Assembly (NCBI GenBank): GCA_023052935.1
Contig: CM041295.1
Location: 105,448,711-105,512,710 of the forward strand
Reading direction: 5' to 3'
Origin: Piezodorus guildinii
Lineage: Eukaryota > Arthropoda > Insecta > Hemiptera > Pentatomidae
Length of the DNA stretch: 64,000 nucleotides
In this document: piece by piece, positions 11,501-22,363 of the stretch
Layout of the letters: every line of letters begins with the position of its first letter
Numbering within the stretch: position 1 is the first letter of the stretch
Program-made: the position numbers and the translations under genes
The notes under the pieces: model-generated
Database searches by the model: none
Told to the model about the DNA's origin: nothing
The model's input: only the letters and a program-made list of their open reading frames with translations

Positions 11501-11744
11501 AGAGAAGACTTTCGTGATCGTGCTCGCCTCCATAAAGAATACCGTCAGCGTGGACCGCCTGAAGCCAGCCTATATCTTGTAGGACCCCACAACTCCAGCT
11601 ACGTCTTCACCGACTACATCTTGAGCGCAGCCTGCACAAACTGACAACGCTCCCGCCACAGAAGCCGACCAACCCTCATCGGATAGAACAACTCGAAGAG
11701 GACGTCGCATCCGACCCCCCGTTCGCTTCTGTGACGAGATCATT
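8590..11744 (+). pseudogene. Ty3/gypsy gag-pol, heavily decayed
   Basis: Internal region of an LTR retrotransposon with many stops and frameshifts. Gag: RIPTFWRADPELWAVF near 8660, then ANLEFEILKQVSDLKNPP and VAGSSVSPELLRNM up to 9003; a basic Arg/Ser stretch ends near 9285. The protease is not visible; the sequence passes straight to RT (FCGDYRRLNTQTVPDRY near 9380, FSKMDLKRAYYQIPL, FGLRNAAQTFQRLVD, and SLDD at the active site near 9668). RNase H lies at about 10000-10380 (FFSRTLTPAQQGYFTYE, QTDHK). Integrase is at 10640-11200 with a zinc-binding start, HVDIIGPLP and TADQGRQFESELF; the third acidic residue is replaced (NGAIVRWH where NG..ERWH is usual). A C-terminal tail runs to about 11740. 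The element cannot move by itself. Confidence 0.88.
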
Positions 11745-12120
11745 GGGGGGGGGGAGTGATCTAACGGTTGCACTGTCAAACAAAACACGGAGGTTGCGCG
11801 ACTGCTTCAGGTTCCTCAGTGTTGCCAGGTTGAAAGTAATCTAATTATTAAAAACTTAATTTACCTGCAACGCTGATGTAACCAACCAATTACCTGCATA
11901 GTGTGCATCGTGTGTACGTTGTTGTGTTGTGATGATCTAATAAAAAAATCGTGTGTGTGTGGACCTAAAAAACATTTTTTAAATTTTATTTCATTATCAA
12001 GCAAAAGTTTATTTTTTATTTTCTATAATTTTAATTGTGTTGAATCGTTTTTTTTTTAGTTAATTAAAGTTACTTTTATTTTCGTACTTCATTTCTTTTA
12101 TTATTTTCCAATATCCACCA
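11745..12120 (+). repeat. polypurine tract and 3' LTR of gypsy element
   Basis: A run of G ending in GGAG (11745-11756) is the polypurine tract that primes plus-strand synthesis. The LTR then runs from TGATCTAACGG (11757) to TATCCACCA (12120), about 364 bases. Apart from its first ~48 bases it pairs with 8260-8576. Indels and substitutions between the two LTRs show the insertion is old. I could not find a target-site duplication, in line with the damaged 5' end. Confidence 0.8.
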
Positions 12121-12900
12121 AATAATTATGTGTGTGTTTAGATAGTTATGATGAATGTGATCTCAAAGCATCACTATTATTTATTGTCCATGACAGAGTG
12201 TAATATATCTGAGTAAAATTTGTTTCCAAAGAACAAAAAAGTTCTATATTGGAAGTTATTTTTTTGTGTTGATTTAATGAAATTCACAACTGTTTTGATG
12301 GAATCACGAAAACATATGATGGTCTTGTGAAGAAACCACCAACTGGCAGCACTCCAATAATTGAATTATCTTTTACACATTATTTCTTTTTTGTGTTTTT
12401 TTACATTACTTATGTTTTTATATGTTATTTTTGAAAGGATAAAGTGTCTTATCATTATTAGGTATAATGATTATTACAATTCGCTAATAATAATGATCAT
12501 TATTTAGTACGTTTAAACATTTTCCAAATAAAATGTTTATTTATTACTAGTAGTGGGCTTTTAGTATGAACTACCTTTACCAACAGCCATTTATGAGCTG
12601 TAATAAGGTATATGTCTCTAATGAACATTTTTTTAAGTAATAAACATAAAAAGAATCTGTACGATTAGGAACATGATTGGATTTGATAAAAAACAATCAA
12701 CAACTCAGAAGAAGGTCTTTTAACATAGGTAAAAATATAAACTATTTTTTTTTACAATACAATATTTAAATTATTATTTATAAATGAACCGTTGTGGTAG
12801 AACTGTAGTTTTATTCAGAGTTACTAATTGTTCTTATGCAAAAAGGTAGGTAGGAAGTAGATAATGGTTGCTAGTATCTATAAAGTGGTCTTGAGCCTAC
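12121..12900. other. no gene; small repeat scraps
   Basis: AT-rich. At 12340-12361 AACTGGCAGCACTCCAATA-like sequence is shared with 54850-54870. The stretch 12140-12220 resembles the 3' UTR at 26565-26640 of the L2-like family (ATGAATGTG..CTCA..ATCACTATTA). Otherwise nothing. Confidence 0.4.
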
Positions 12901-12905
12901 AACAC

Positions 12906-12908
12906 TAT

Positions 12909-12979
<71 letters not shown>

Positions 12980-13152
12980 AGGTTCTTTATTTAAATCAAA
13001 TTGCAGACATTTTTAAAATGCAAGTAGAAGTCACTATCCCACTAAGCCAAGCCCCTGTGTGGGAAAGGAGTTCACATGCAGCAATTCAATAAATGTAAAA
13101 TAACAAACAGTACACAATAATAAGTAATACAATCCTTAAATCATATTAATAA

Positions 13153-13210
<58 letters not shown>

Positions 13211-13215
13211 CATAT
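12906..13215. repeat. two (TA)n microsatellites
   Basis: Nearly pure TA runs at 12906-12974 and 13157-13210 with single-base phase slips, separated by AT-rich unique-looking sequence. Confidence 0.95.
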
Positions 13216-13229
13216 ATAAAGAAACAGTA

Positions 13230-13720
13230 ACACAGCAATGTAAAACGAACAGTACACAGTAATTGACTAAGCCATAAAGCTATTAGCTATTATAAAGCTA
13301 TAGTACACACACATATTTACAAGTTATAAAATTAAGCCATGTAAATACATAATTGAGGTATATAAACACTTAAATAAAATTTAAAAAAAAAAAAAATTAA
13401 GGAACAATAAAACAGTACACAGTATGAAACAGTAATTGACTAAGCCAAGAAGCAATAAGGAATAGATATACATATATAAAAGATATAAAATTAAGGTATG
13501 TAAATACAAAATTGAATTATATACAATTATACTTAAATAATATTAAAAAATCAATTATAAAGAAACACAGTAAACAGTAAGAAGCAGTAATTCACTTAAC
13601 CAAAAAGCAATAAGGAAAGGCACATAAATATAAAATTAAATTATATAATACCCAAATAATACAACAAAAAATATATACAAAGAAAAACATATCATTTAAA
13701 ATAAGCAAGAACATCTGGAT
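13230..13720. repeat. ~158-bp tandem repeat, about three units
   Basis: The block CAGTACACAGTAATTGACTA-AGCCA recurs near 13250, 13408 (with an internal TGAAACAG insertion) and 13566 (CAGTAAACAGTAAGAAGCAG, CACTTAACCAAAAAGCAATA), at spacings of about 158-159. Each is followed by ATATAAAATTAAGGTATGTAAATAC-like sequence. A weaker relative lies near 13110. It is non-coding. Confidence 0.7.
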
Positions 13721-13789
13721 GAGTAATGATGGCTGATATTGAGGACATGTGTATAGCGAAAAGTAATTTGAATTCAATAATTCAGCAAT

Positions 13790-14150
13790 TTTTTCCTAAC
13801 TGAGGGATTTCACCTGCATTTTAACATTGTAGTAATAATTTGAATACTTTAGAGGATTTGTGTGAGACTATTGAAAATTTGCAGGAATATTATTGTAAAC
13901 TGTAGCAATGGAATAACAAGTCTGGTGTGTCATCCATCTATGTTTTAATCTTGGCACCACTAAGCTATAATAAGTTTTTACTCTTGTGGAAAAACGGTGG
14001 TCAATCTTTCTGACTAGCTCATCCCATCTAAAATCGACTCCTTCATAATTGACATTATGTATAATTTTTATGCAGACATTACATTGAAGTCCGGGAATAT
14101 ATCAATTGATCAATATATCTTGGATTTAAACCCAAAATTACCTTAATAAT
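13790..14150 (-). pseudogene. probable LINE C-terminal remnant
   Basis: Read on the minus strand from about 14150, shifting frames give a LINE-like tail: RKIIKVILGLNPRYIDQLI, then HNVNYEGVDFRWDELVRKI and STRVKTYYSLVVPRLKHRW, YNNIPANFQ. This has the look of the region after the RT in Jockey/CR1-type proteins, but no catalytic motif is present and the clade is not assignable. Confidence 0.45.
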
Positions 14151-14159
14151 CTTTCTCTG

Positions 14160-15045
14160 CACAATCTCAGTTTATATCTTAAAACTAAATATTTATATGT
14201 TGGCCACTATAGTAGCTAATTTTCTTTTTATATCTGCATAGTCAGAAACATTTTCCCAAAAAAATTTTCATCTTCGAAGATACATTAAAAGGTATGCAAA
14301 AAACATGAGTCAGTACATTTTTTATGCATCATTTGGAAAAAAAAAAACCTATTTATTCTAAATAAATTTCTAAATAAGAGGTATTCATGAGCAGGTTTCC
14401 TCTAGAGTAACAAGCATTGTCTAGCCTTGATTTTCATGAGGAAGGCTGCTTATCATTGCAGTATCAGCTGTTACTTTTAGCTTTTACATGATAAAAGGGT
14501 TCAGAGTTGGAACTATTGTCCTGATGCCACTTTTCTAAGGATCTGAATACATTCCTGGCAGTATAGAGCTATTTAAAGTGGCGAGATAGTACATTACCAT
14601 ACTTAGTGACCATATCTATTACCTCCGAGAATAGAAACATATGTGAAATATAAAAATTAAACAGTTTTTGAAATGTTTTGGTCTTATAGTGCCTGCTATA
14701 AATACGAAAAAGTAAGCTCTGAAAAATTGTAATTTATAGAGAAGAAACGTAGCTGCCGCGCAGTATTAGGGGCGATATATACTCCACCCCGTGTTTAAAA
14801 CTTGCAGGTAATGTCGTCTGGACAACTTTTTTTGAATATGTTCCTGTAAACTGAGAGAAATAAATGAGGCTTAAATAATGGAAAGTAAATGATTGTTATA
14901 GTTTAAATTGTTTTCAGTGATTAAAGCCGTCCTTGGGAAGGGCCAAGTCATAATTAATTAATTTTTACGAATAAATACTTTTAATTACAGTTTATTTATC
15001 AAATGGTAGTATTATTGATATATGGTGACTTTATATTGTTTTCTG
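14160..15045. other. no recognisable feature
   Basis: Mixed-composition non-coding sequence without an open frame or a match elsewhere in the window that I could see. Confidence 0.4.
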
Positions 15046-15049
15046 TTAT

Positions 15050-17275
15050 GACTAATGGACCCGCTCCTGCATCGCATGGCGGCGATTTGAATTAATTGTT
15101 ATTCAATTAAAAAAAATCTCTGTCTGATGAATTTAGAGTTTATCGCTTTAGGAGTTTTAGTTCATCGTACTGAAAAGTGCAATTAGCATAAATTTATGAC
15201 GGATAAATACATCAAAAAAGGACAATAAAACCCGAAAAATGACAGAAAAGAAAACGGTTAAAATAGTAATCGTTTGGTTTATTTATATTTAAAATGAACT
15301 ATTTAAATTTAATTTTTAAAGTTGAATTAGGTTTCCATAGGAATCCCAATTAGTTCAATGTGAAACATCTGTCATCACGAAATATTACTTTTAAATTGCT
15401 TTATTTATTTAGAAATAATACAATCTGCCACAATCTTGGGCAGTGAGTATTAGTGATATAAGAATTCATTCCATATGTATAGTAAATAAAAATAAAATAA
15501 AAAAATTACAAAAAAGAATAAATAAACCTAAATAAAGAGAAAAATAAAATAAATAATAATAATCTTGGCCACATTCTTACATATATACAATATTTACATA
15601 CTGCCTCTGGAGACTCCGAATCAAACCCCGACGCCCACAAGTGGGTGATGTGGCCCGAGGCCAGGAGATCTCCAGCGCCTCTCAGTCAGTCGCTTCACCG
15701 GTCTAATAAGTCAGTGGAGAGAGGGCGCTAAACCACAGACTCCTAGGCATGAATGGAGAAGCTGGCCATTGCCATCACTCCGCATTGCTTAGATATAAGA
15801 GGTCTCTAGGCCACTGCCGCTTGGGCCTACGAAAAGGGTTATAGGGATGGCTGGAGCTAGGGAGATAGGGATTGGATTAAGGTATTAGGGAGGTGAGTAA
15901 GCCTCGGGTGGAAGTTTAGGAATTTAAATGGATACAGATCGAGGACAAATTGGATATTCAGATCATTGTGTAAGGTCTTGTTTGTAACATAACATAATAG
16001 GGAGCATTGACTATTATGCTATTCTGAGGACTTTGGACTAAACGGATTGGATACGCTTGATGTTCGAAAATTTAGTTGTCCCCCCGCAGTTCGAATCCGT
16101 AGGTCCAAATCGGTTTTAGAATTGTCTTGTAATAGTTTATTGGCAACAGAAAGTTTTGATCTTCTGTTTAGTAGTCCATATAGTTGGCCGTATCGTCTGT
16201 TGAGTTCTTGTCATTTAAGTGGAGTATGTGGGTTCCAGGTTAGTCTTTTTTCTAGTAGGAAACCCAGATACCGGACAGTGTCAGAGCAGGGGCGGGGTAT
16301 GGAGTTGAAATTGACTTGTGGCAGGATCTGCGGCGAAAGGTAAAGGTGATGTGCTTACATTTTGATTCATTAATTTTATACGCCAATTAGCGCACCAAAA
16401 TTCAATTAAGGATAGGTGTCTTTGTAGATAGGAAGATGCCATTTCTGGATCTGAATGGGTTGATAAAATGGCAGTATCGTCGGCAAAAGTTGCTAAGAAG
16501 GTATCCGTAGGTTTATCAGCTGTAAATAGAAGATAAAGGAAATGACCTAGGACATTGCCTTAAGGTACATCGTCCTCAATCAGGTAACTATTGGAAAATT
16601 CTGAACCAGAACGGTCTCTAAAGGAACGGCTTGGAAGGTAGGATTGTTGTAGGATTAGATATAAGGATGGAAGTAAATGGGTTTTTAGTTTAAAAAGCAA
16701 CCCATCGGGCCAGACCCGGTCTTATGTCTGAGCAACGTCCAGAAAGGCACCAGTGCAATATTTCTTGTTTTAAAAATAGAACTCAATTTAAAATAATTAA
16801 TAACAATGTTAGTTTATAGATTTATTACAACTTACCATTTATGATACCAACTTAGTTACAATTCGGTACGTAATATTGTTTTTAAAATCTTGCGTACTAA
16901 ATGGAAGAATATAACTTGCACGATCCTGTACATTTAACTATTATAACCTCCCGCTTTACCAATAACATATGTCAATAAGTTTATGGGCTTACAGCAACTT
17001 TATATTAACGTGTACAATGTATTTTATTGCATATTAACTTTTCTAAAGTCTTGCGCTTTCCAACGGTATGTTATACGTCTATGTTACTACTTATATTTTA
17101 GGAATAATGTTTTAATGAATTTGTTACAGAAAATTTATTTTTCCCGTTTAAAGGGAGTTAAATTTCAATATATTTCACTTATAAACATACGGGAAAGCAT
17201 GCCTTAAATGATGGTGAAAATTGCATCAAAATTCATCTTGTGGTTTAAAAGCAGCGGAAACCAAAATCGCGTTAT
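15050..17275 (+). repeat. dispersed repeat B, copy split by a Jockey fragment
   Basis: 15050-15400 (with CTCTGTCTGATGAATTTAGA and AGTGCAATTAGC) corresponds to 49340-49760, and 16780-17275 (TTAATAACAATGTTAGTTTA, CGCTTTCCAACGGTATGTTA, GGAAACCAAAATCGC) to 49790-50210. Between them sits about 1.38 kb of Jockey sequence. The repeat ends in a (TA)n array in both places. No coding capacity is seen. Confidence 0.75.
15400..16780 (-). pseudogene. Jockey-clade LINE RT fragment
   Basis: Minus-strand reading from 16780: TGAFLDVAQT, then GLLFKLKTHLLPSLYLIL near 16690, SRSFRDRSGSEFSNSYL, GNVLGHFLYLLF and the palm motif ATFADDTAILST near 16470, followed by LQRHLSLIEFWCANWRIKL. All have counterparts in the intact Jockey of this window. 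Frameshifts and stops (DVP* in place of VPQG) show it is dead. The left part (15400-16000) would be C-terminus and 3' UTR. The 5' truncation point is at the repeat B junction near 16780. Confidence 0.8.
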
Positions 17276-17276
17276 C

Positions 17277-17287
17277 ATTTATATATA

Positions 17288-17361
<74 letters not shown>

Positions 17362-17395
17362 GAGAGAGAGATTGATTGATTGATTGATTTTTATT
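17277..17395. repeat. (TA)n-(AG)n-(GATT)n compound microsatellite
   Basis: TA runs at 17277-17357, then AG repeats and four GATT units, which read as an (AATC)n tail on the 3' end of the minus-strand CR1-like element. The same order is seen at 50212-50292. Confidence 0.85.
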
Positions 17396-17713
17396 GTCTT
17401 AGGGCCAGAGGCCCTTTCTTACAGACAAAATTATAAACTTTTTACATACAAATGTGCTATTTAAAATATAATTGAATTTCTTATCTACTAATTTGTACAA
17501 TGTTATGTTTATAATTAACAGAAAATTTTTTACATATTATCTTTTCCAAATTTTAGAAAAATATGAAATAAAATATAGGCAATATGCTGAAGGAAGATAA
17601 AAAAAAAAAGGAATGATGCTAATAATAAAGGATAATGAATAGGAATAATTAAGTAGAAGGAATATCAGGAAAGGGATAGGAAATGGCAACTGGTTTACAG
17701 AGAGCATAAGGCT

Positions 17714-20614
17714 TCAAGGCGCACCCGTCGAGTCTCCGTCTAGAAATAGTCGAATGCATGCCCTGCGGAAGGAGGATGCGAACCTGATCTCCACCGGAAG
17801 CATGTTGAGCTCTCTCGCGGCCGCAGCGTGGAAAGCATTTCTAAAGGTCTCGGTTCTGCAGGCAGGTAATTGGAATAGACCCTGCATTCTCTCTCTCCGC
17901 ACCTCCACGAATTCACTTCTTAGTGCCTCCGGAATCCCTGTATCTAGTATTTTACGTGCTAGGCACATTAGGTTGATTCGGCGATATTCTTTGACACGCA
18001 GCCAGCCTAATTCTTTCATTAAAGGAGTTATATGCTCGTCCCATTTGGCGCTAAAGATAAATCGGATTGCGGTGTTAAGGGCTCTCTGAATCCTGCTGTC
18101 CTCCGCGTCAGTAATGTCCAAGTAGACCGAATCGCAATACCATACTAGAGGGCATATAAGAGCTGATACTATCCTTCTTTTGACCTCGGCTGGCAACAAA
18201 CGTTTCCATCGAGAGAGGGAATGCATCACACCATGGACTCTGCTCACGACTTGACTTGCGTGGTCTCGCCAAGACAAGGTACTGTTGATAACTACACCTA
18301 AGACCCTCATCCTCACACAACGCGGAATAATTTGGTCAAGTATCGTCAGTGGAGGCAGCAATGCACCCTTTTCAGCTTTAACCATCAGTTTAGGGCTGCC
18401 GATCAGCATCCAGCTTGATTTCTTGCTGTTGAGGTAAAGCCTGTTTTTAGTTGCCCAGAGCCGAACTTCTTCTAAATCAGTGTTCACTCGCTGCAAGGTC
18501 GAGACTACGTCCTCAGGAAACGCAGAAGCCCAAATAAACACGTCATCTGCAAACATATGTACTCTGCAGTTTCTGAGTGTATTTGCTAAGTCGTTGATGT
18601 AACATAGGAACAATAATGGTCCCAAAACTGAACCCTGTGGTACACCTGCACTGCATTCTAACCATCCCGACGCGTCACTTAGAGTCCTTACTTGTTGTGG
18701 CCGCTCGCTAAGATACGACTGGAGCCATTGCAAGACCGGCTCCCCAACACCAAAGCTTCCGAATTTCCGTAACAGCGTAACATGGTCGACCGAATCAAAT
18801 GCCCTTGTAAAGTCTAACGAGACAAATATTGTTACCATTCGATCGTCCGTAGCTTTTCTAATATCCTTCAGAATAGTGTGGAGCGCCGTACATGTGCTAC
18901 GACCCTGTCTAAAGCCCGATTGATGTTGAGACAGTAGGTGGTTGTCTTCTAAGAATTTTCTTAGGTCCCTCTCAACCAATCTCTCTAGAACCTTCGACAA
19001 AACCGGCAATACAGCGATCGGTCGATAATCCGATAGTTCACTAGGCTTTGTTTTCTTGGGAATTGGTCTAATAATTGCACGTTTCCACGCATCTGGGAAC
19101 CTATATTGCTGAAGAGATGCATTTAGTATGTTGACAAGCACTTTGTTATTCTCCATTAATCCGATCATTACCTTCGAGATACCATCATCTCCAGCCACAC
19201 CGGACCTGACCGTATTGATACTCCAAGCTACATCTTCTTCGCAGATCTCTTCAAAGATGAGGTCGTCAACTTCTTCGTTAGTAGGTAGAATGTTGTTTGT
19301 ATCATGTATCTTGACTAATGGATGGGAAGAGAAGAACTGATTGAGTTCATCAAGATCACAATGGACGTCTGCTTCACTTCTCTTTGCCTTGACGATTCTG
19401 TGGTCCCTCAACTGTTTCCACATTTCGCCAGGGGCACAATCACTGAGATCTCTAGCTAAAATCCTTCTCTTGGCGTCTCTAACAGCAGTTTTTACCTTAT
19501 TTTTGTAGCGCCTGTATTGCAGTGAATCTTCAACAGAACCGCCTCGTGTCATCATCCAGAAGAAGAAGTCTCTCCTTGCCATCAGTAACTTGATATTCTC
19601 GGACATCCAGGGAGAGGGCCTTGTTTTTCGCCTCTTGTAGGTCCTAAGTGGTGCGTGCTTGTCAAACAACTCTTTTAACTTCTTGCTGTATATTTTAACT
19701 TTGTCATCAACATGATAGGAGTTGTATAACTCAGACCAATCGATCATTATCACATCCAATTTAAAGGCCTCTTTATCTATGTTCTTTAGATTTCGACTAT
19801 AGGAAGGAGAAAATTTACATAATTCAGGTCCCCTTTTATAAAGCACAAAAATAAGTTCATGGGTAGAAATTCCTGGAACCTGAACCTGCCCGTGATGCTT
19901 CACTTTTGAAGGATTCGACACCACAATGTGGTCAATCCAAGTATCAGAGTCAATGGTTGCCGTATGGGTATGATTCGTGGCCTGGAAAGGAAGAATAATT
20001 AGATTAAGCTCCCTAAACAGAGAGACCATTTGGCAGGAATTAAATGAGTCACCCAATGGGTCGGCATTGAAATCTCCGAGCAGTATAACGTTAAGAAACT
20101 TGTGTTTGTAACACTGTAATATTTCTTCAATATCAGTAAGATATCCACCCTTAGGGGGGCGATAGACAACACCTATGCAAATACTCCCGCCTGGTGCACG
20201 AATTTCAAGGAATAAATATTCAGGATGATTTTCTTGGTATGTGGAGGCCTCCAACTCGACTACCGGGTAATCTACCCTAACGTATACTGCAACACCACCT
20301 CTTGGTTTTCCTATTCTGTCATTCCTGAATAATTTGAAGCCTTCGATGCCGACGCTGTGTGAGGAAAGTGTCGGGACAAGCCAGGACTCACTTACGGCTA
20401 AAACGTCAAACTTCGCCTGCTGAAGAATCAGTCTCACTTCGTCTATGTGTGTGGGCAGGGATTCTGCATTAATATGTGCCACCTTCAGCACCCCACCATC
20501 ATTTCCCACAATCCTCGATAGGTCGGAGAAAGGACCAACCACAGGCGTCATATCCTCCGCCAAACCAAGCTCCTCCTCCCACAGGCCCATGCCGATGTCA
20601 AGAAAAGAAACCAT
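17714..20614 (-). CDS. CR1-like LINE ORF2: endonuclease-reverse transcriptase, open frame
   Basis: Uninterrupted 966-codon frame. Residues ~45-270 are an exonuclease-endonuclease-phosphatase fold: AHINAESL, LAVSESWL, GGVAVYVR, IGVVYRPP, ILLGDFNAD, WIDHIVV and GISTHELIF. The last replaces the usual SDH with STH, so nicking activity is uncertain. Residues ~480-760 are the RT: DDGISKVM, YRPIAVLPVLSKVLERLV, HQSGFRQGRSTCTALH, VSLDFTRAFDSVDH, AGVPQGSVLGPLLFLCYIND and MFADDVFIWA (FADD). A C-terminal region with WLRVKEYRRINLMCLARKI ends near CTCTGTAAACC. The enzyme would nick the target and copy its own RNA at the cut. The 3' UTR runs to about 17385 and ends in AATC repeats. Upstream ATGs exist in no better context, so the start at 20614 is only the longest-frame choice. 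A damaged second copy lies at 50280-52120. Confidence 0.9.
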   Translation of the reverse strand: MVSFLDIGMGLWEEELGLAEDMTPVVGPFSDLSRIVGNDGGVLKVAHINAESLPTHIDEVRLILQQAKFDVLAVSESWLVPTLSSHSVGIEGFKLFRNDRIGKPRGGVAVYVRVDYPVVELEASTYQENHPEYLFLEIRAPGGSICIGVVYRPPKGGYLTDIEEILQCYKHKFLNVILLGDFNADPLGDSFNSCQMVSLFRELNLIILPFQATNHTHTATIDSDTWIDHIVVSNPSKVKHHGQVQVPGISTHELIFVLYKRGPELCKFSPSYSRNLKNIDKEAFKLDVIMIDWSELYNSYHVDDKVKIYSKKLKELFDKHAPLRTYKRRKTRPSPWMSENIKLLMARRDFFFWMMTRGGSVEDSLQYRRYKNKVKTAVRDAKRRILARDLSDCAPGEMWKQLRDHRIVKAKRSEADVHCDLDELNQFFSSHPLVKIHDTNNILPTNEEVDDLIFEEICEEDVAWSINTVRSGVAGDDGISKVMIGLMENNKVLVNILNASLQQYRFPDAWKRAIIRPIPKKTKPSELSDYRPIAVLPVLSKVLERLVERDLRKFLEDNHLLSQHQSGFRQGRSTCTALHTILKDIRKATDDRMVTIFVSLDFTRAFDSVDHVTLLRKFGSFGVGEPVLQWLQSYLSERPQQVRTLSDASGWLECSAGVPQGSVLGPLLFLCYINDLANTLRNCRVHMFADDVFIWASAFPEDVVSTLQRVNTDLEEVRLWATKNRLYLNSKKSSWMLIGSPKLMVKAEKGALLPPLTILDQIIPRCVRMRVLGVVINSTLSWRDHASQVVSRVHGVMHSLSRWKRLLPAEVKRRIVSALICPLVWYCDSVYLDITDAEDSRIQRALNTAIRFIFSAKWDEHITPLMKELGWLRVKEYRRINLMCLARKILDTGIPEALRSEFVEVRRERMQGLFQLPACRTETFRNAFHAAAARELNMLPVEIRFASSFRRACIRLFLDGDSTGAP

Positions 20615-20659
20615 AGATAACAGTGTGACGGAGACCAGTGCGAGTGCAAACCTCTAAAG

Positions 20660-22360
20660 AAACAAATGACCAGGAAGTTATAATGAAGTTTAGGGAGAGG
20701 AAGTCTAGGACATATTTAAAGTAAATGAAAATAGGAAATAAGATAATGGGAAGGTATAGATGTAAGGAAAATAATAGAAAATGATTATCGATTAGGAAAA
20801 TCATAAATAGAAACATGAGAGAGAAAGAAAAGTGGGGTGTGTGACCCAGGACATGCCTTCGAAACCAGTAAATAAGTTAGCTTGATTACAATAGTGTGAG
20901 CTATAAATAATAAAATGAATACAAATTAAAATCAATAAAATAGAAATATTTGATGGGTTTGTTTACAAAAACAAATAACAAAGAATATTATAGAATTGTG
21001 CTAATTATATGAAGATGAAATAAGTTTGACGAAACAGATTAGGTAGGTACAGAATTTTTGGCAAATGAATGTATTATAGAGAATATGGTATTGACAATCT
21101 GCGATTAATAACAGGATGCAGTTTTTAGAATTGAATAGTGTTTTAGGACTAAGTTAATTGAGAAGAAAATAGAAACATAATCTCCATACTTTCCTCACAT
21201 TCCCTCAATCATCTTATCACATTGGAAAGATTTAATACTGCTTAAATATTGCAGTTTATCACATACCAGATGATTATATTTTTAAAATAATACTAATAAT
21301 TTATATAAAATAAAAAAATTATATAATGCGATTTAGAAGAATAAATATTTAATTTAAAAATTATATCTATACGAATTTTAGCTCTACGTCCATTATTGGG
21401 TTGAGCAGAATACAAAGAGAAAGGGAAATTAAACAATAATAATAATTGTTATGATAAATAAAATGAAGTAAATATACTTTTATGTTGGTATGTTGATTAG
21501 TAGGACTATGCATGTAGTCAGAATCTCTCGAAAAACCTGAGAGTTTAAACCATTAAATTAAATGAATTAGTAAGATTATAAACAGATAACTAAACGTAAT
21601 AACTTAAAGTAACATAATGATAATAAAAATTTTAAAATTATAATTCCTTCAAAATCATTGTAATCATTGACTTGGTAAAGAATAACATAGATCTTGAAAA
21701 GTCTATTTGATCTAAATATTTTCTGATGTACATACAGAGAAAGAAAACGAAACAATATTAAGATTCTAATAATTGTATAAAAGTAATTAAAAAGAAGGAT
21801 ACATGAATTAGTAATAATAAAAAAAAAAAAAATAAATAAATAAAAACACTTACAGCTTTCGTGAATGAGTTACGTAAATATTTATGCTATTAAGAGAGTA
21901 GTGATTGCAAATCTATTGAAACAATAATATAAACAGATTAGTCAGTGACTTAGTAAACAAGATTTTAATAATAGACCTTTATGTGTTCATATCTCTGTAA
22001 CCTAAAGTTAGTTGTGTTGACTCCTTCATATGGGCAGTTCGTTATTCTCTATTTATTATTTTTTCTATTTATTTCTTCTTTTTTTTCCGGCTATATGGTG
22101 CTTGATGAATTGATCGGTGCTTGATGCTATGGTTTAGATTGCGAATTAAGGGCTTACTGCACTTCATTTTCTTAACTGCATTACTGGCGATCCTATGAGG
22201 TAGGTCTTCATTTTATTTGTTTTAATCGAGACTTTATTTATTTTCAGCATTTGAGTCAGTTCAGGCAGTAAATGTGTTACTATTGCATCATTTATGTGGT
22301 TTATAAATAGTAAACTTACATAGCGGGTAGTAATATGATTATGACAAACAGGGCCTAGTG
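20660..22360. other. AT-rich spacer between LINE ORF2 and ORF1
   Basis: About 1.7 kb without an open frame or recognised repeat. If ORF1 and ORF2 belong to one element this is an unusually long spacer and may hide a decayed insertion; if not, it is ordinary intergenic DNA. Confidence 0.4.
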
Positions 22361-22363
22361 TGG

